In this document: positions 14,081 to 14,967 of the stretch, piece after piece
Layout of the letters: the number at the start of each line of letters is the position of its first letter
How positions within the stretch are numbered: the first letter of the stretch is position 1
Assembly (NCBI GenBank): GCA_900754515.1
Contig: CAAEDD010000115.1
Location: 1-14,967 of the forward strand
Length of the DNA stretch: 14,967 bases
Reading direction: 5' to 3'
From: an uncultured Oscillospiraceae bacterium
Lineage (GTDB): Bacteria > Bacillota > Clostridia > Oscillospirales > Oscillospiraceae
Made by a program: the position numbers and the translations under genes
The notes under the pieces: generated by a model
The model's database searches: none
Seen by the model: only the letters and a program-made list of their open reading frames with translations
Told to the model about the DNA's origin: nothing

Positions 14081-14548
14081 TCAGCTCTTCTTCCTTTCCA
14101 TGTCCGTTAAAAGCGTCTGAAAACAAAAATCCCCCTCCACCGGCCTGTAACTTTTGTCCAGTGCATGGACATACAGAACTCCGTCATCGTTTTTTAGGGT
14201 TAGAGTGCCTGGGGTTATGGTGATGCTATTGGCGAGGACGGTCTGTAATAAGCCGGAGCGGAGGTTTGAACTAAAGCGGACAATAATAGCCCGTGGCTGA
14301 GTGCCCCTGATTATCAGCAGCATTACAGCCAGATTGGCTTTTATTATCTCCCGCAGCAGCACCCAGGCATAGCCCAGTGCAGCCGGGAGCCGCTTAATAC
14401 AGCCAAAATCTTTTTGCCGGGTCCAGCCGAGAAATTTCCAGGCAAAGACGGAGATAACAAATGAACTCAAAATGGAGAACACGAGTATCTCCCCGGTGAT
14501 TTTCCCGCTGAGCAAAATAAACAAAAGAACAAGAAACGTAAATAACAT
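14081..14548 (-). CDS. mnhE: Na+/H+ antiporter subunit E (MnhE family)
   Basis: A 155-residue membrane protein. Two N-terminal helices, a segment AWVLLREIIKANLAVMLLII (61-80) and the highly characteristic LANSITITPGTLTL (105-118) followed by a cytoplasmic ferredoxin-like domain (DDGVLYVHAL) identify MnhE. ATG 14548 is preferred because AGGTG lies five bases upstream; a GTG at 14554 is in frame but overlaps that ribosome site. The gene starts 15 bases after the idi stop, so the antiporter operon seems to be read together with idi; no promoter is visible between them. Confidence 0.93.
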   Translation of the reverse strand: MLFTFLVLLFILLSGKITGEILVFSILSSFVISVFAWKFLGWTRQKDFGCIKRLPAALGYAWVLLREIIKANLAVMLLIIRGTQPRAIIVRFSSNLRSGLLQTVLANSITITPGTLTLKNDDGVLYVHALDKSYRPVEGDFCFQTLLTDMERKKS

Positions 14549-14563
14549 TGTCACACCTGCCGT

Positions 14564-14967
14564 TTATAAAAGCCCGGTACCCGGATATTTAAGCTGTTTT
14601 AATACCAGGGGAAAGGCGGTTATAAACCATGGGGCAAACATGTCCGCCCTGTCGTTCATAAGGGATAGGATATCCTTAATCTCAAACCATTTTGTATCCA
14701 TAATCTCCTCCGGGGCGGTGGAGACATCTCCGGTATAGCGGCCGACAAAAACATGGTCATATTCATATTCGGTAAGCCCGTTTTCAAAGCAATGCCTGTA
14801 AACAAAACTTCCAACCTCTTCACATCTGCACTCCAGCCCCAGCTCTTCCTTCAGCCTGCGGGGCACGGCTTCCTCAAGGCTTTCGCCGTCCCTGGGATGA
14901 GAGCAACATGAATTGGCCCATTTGCCCCCGGAATGATACTTGCTTAAGGCCCGTCTTTGCAGCAGCA
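14564..14967 (-). CDS. idi: Type 1 isopentenyl-diphosphate isomerase, 5' end beyond right edge
   Basis: The last 133 residues of a Nudix-fold enzyme that interconverts isopentenyl and dimethylallyl diphosphate in isoprenoid synthesis (cytoplasm). The visible part begins LLQRRALSKYHSGGKWANSC, followed by CSHPRDGESLEEA; the Cys of this 'W.N.CC.HP' motif is the catalytic Cys in the family, and Glu of TEYEYDHVF is the position of the metal-binding catalytic Glu. A Nudix-box-like GESLEEAVPRRLKEELG follows the HP motif. About 40 N-terminal residues are missing (family about 170-180). An internal GTG at 14866 is not the start, since strongly conserved residues precede it. It is the most upstream visible gene of the cluster that continues with mnhE. 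Confidence 0.9.
   Translation of the reverse strand, partial: LLQRRALSKYHSGGKWANSCCSHPRDGESLEEAVPRRLKEELGLECRCEEVGSFVYRHCFENGLTEYEYDHVFVGRYTGDVSTAPEEIMDTKWFEIKDILSLMNDRADMFAPWFITAFPLVLKQLKYPGTGLL

Overview
This window looks like chromosome from an anaerobic, spore-former-type Firmicute (class Clostridia, plausibly an Oscillospirales-like gut or sediment organism). The assignment rests on strong AGGAGG-type ribosome sites, a ShdC/BsdC-ShdD/BsdD hydroxyarylate decarboxylase pair of the kind known from Clostridia and Bacillus, a cysteine-rich VLP protein typical of Firmicute integrative elements, and tightly overlapping genes. The taxon is inference; no rRNA or tRNA is present.

Layout. (1) Positions 1-910 hold mobile-element debris on the minus strand: the start of a cysteine-rich VLP protein running off the left edge, a gene remnant broken by two frameshifts with an HTH-like C-terminus, and a possible 3' stub of another gene. 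(2) Positions 911-1340 are a non-coding cluster of unrelated strong stem-loops, probably a repeat or mobile insertion. (3) Positions 1385-2966 hold a MATE-family efflux transporter (minus) with its own terminator, promoter and a palindromic operator over the start site. (4) Positions 2967-3689 are about 720 bases of intergenic DNA with another operator-like palindrome, a decayed 3' gene end with its terminator, an orphan terminator, and a sigma-A promoter framed by TGTGCA/TGCACA elements. (5) Positions 3690-5392 encode a two-gene plus-strand operon: a UbiD-family decarboxylase and its small Cys-pair partner. (6) Positions 5393-5577 are a convergent terminator region. (7) Positions 5578-14967 are one long minus-strand gene cluster: idi (partial, right edge), then mnhE, mnhF, mnhG, a DUF4040/MbhD-type gene, an MbhE-MnhB fusion, mnhC and four MnhD/NuoL-M-N-type subunits.

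The main point of interest is region 7. It resembles the antiporter half of an Mbh hydrogenase or a Mrp Na+/H+ antiporter, but there is no MrpA, the MrpA C-terminal parts are separate or fused to MnhB, there are four consecutive proton-channel subunits, and no hydrogenase or other redox gene follows. All four channel subunits keep the Glu/Lys residues expected of working proton paths, apart from one Lys-to-Asn change. One of the four (8993-10452) carries a single-base frameshift that is either a sequencing error or an inactivating mutation. The last one ends in a long extension that may play the part of the lateral helix of NuoL. The decarboxylase operon (probably CO2 release from a hydroxybenzoate-type acid) and the MATE pump are independent units with their own promoters.
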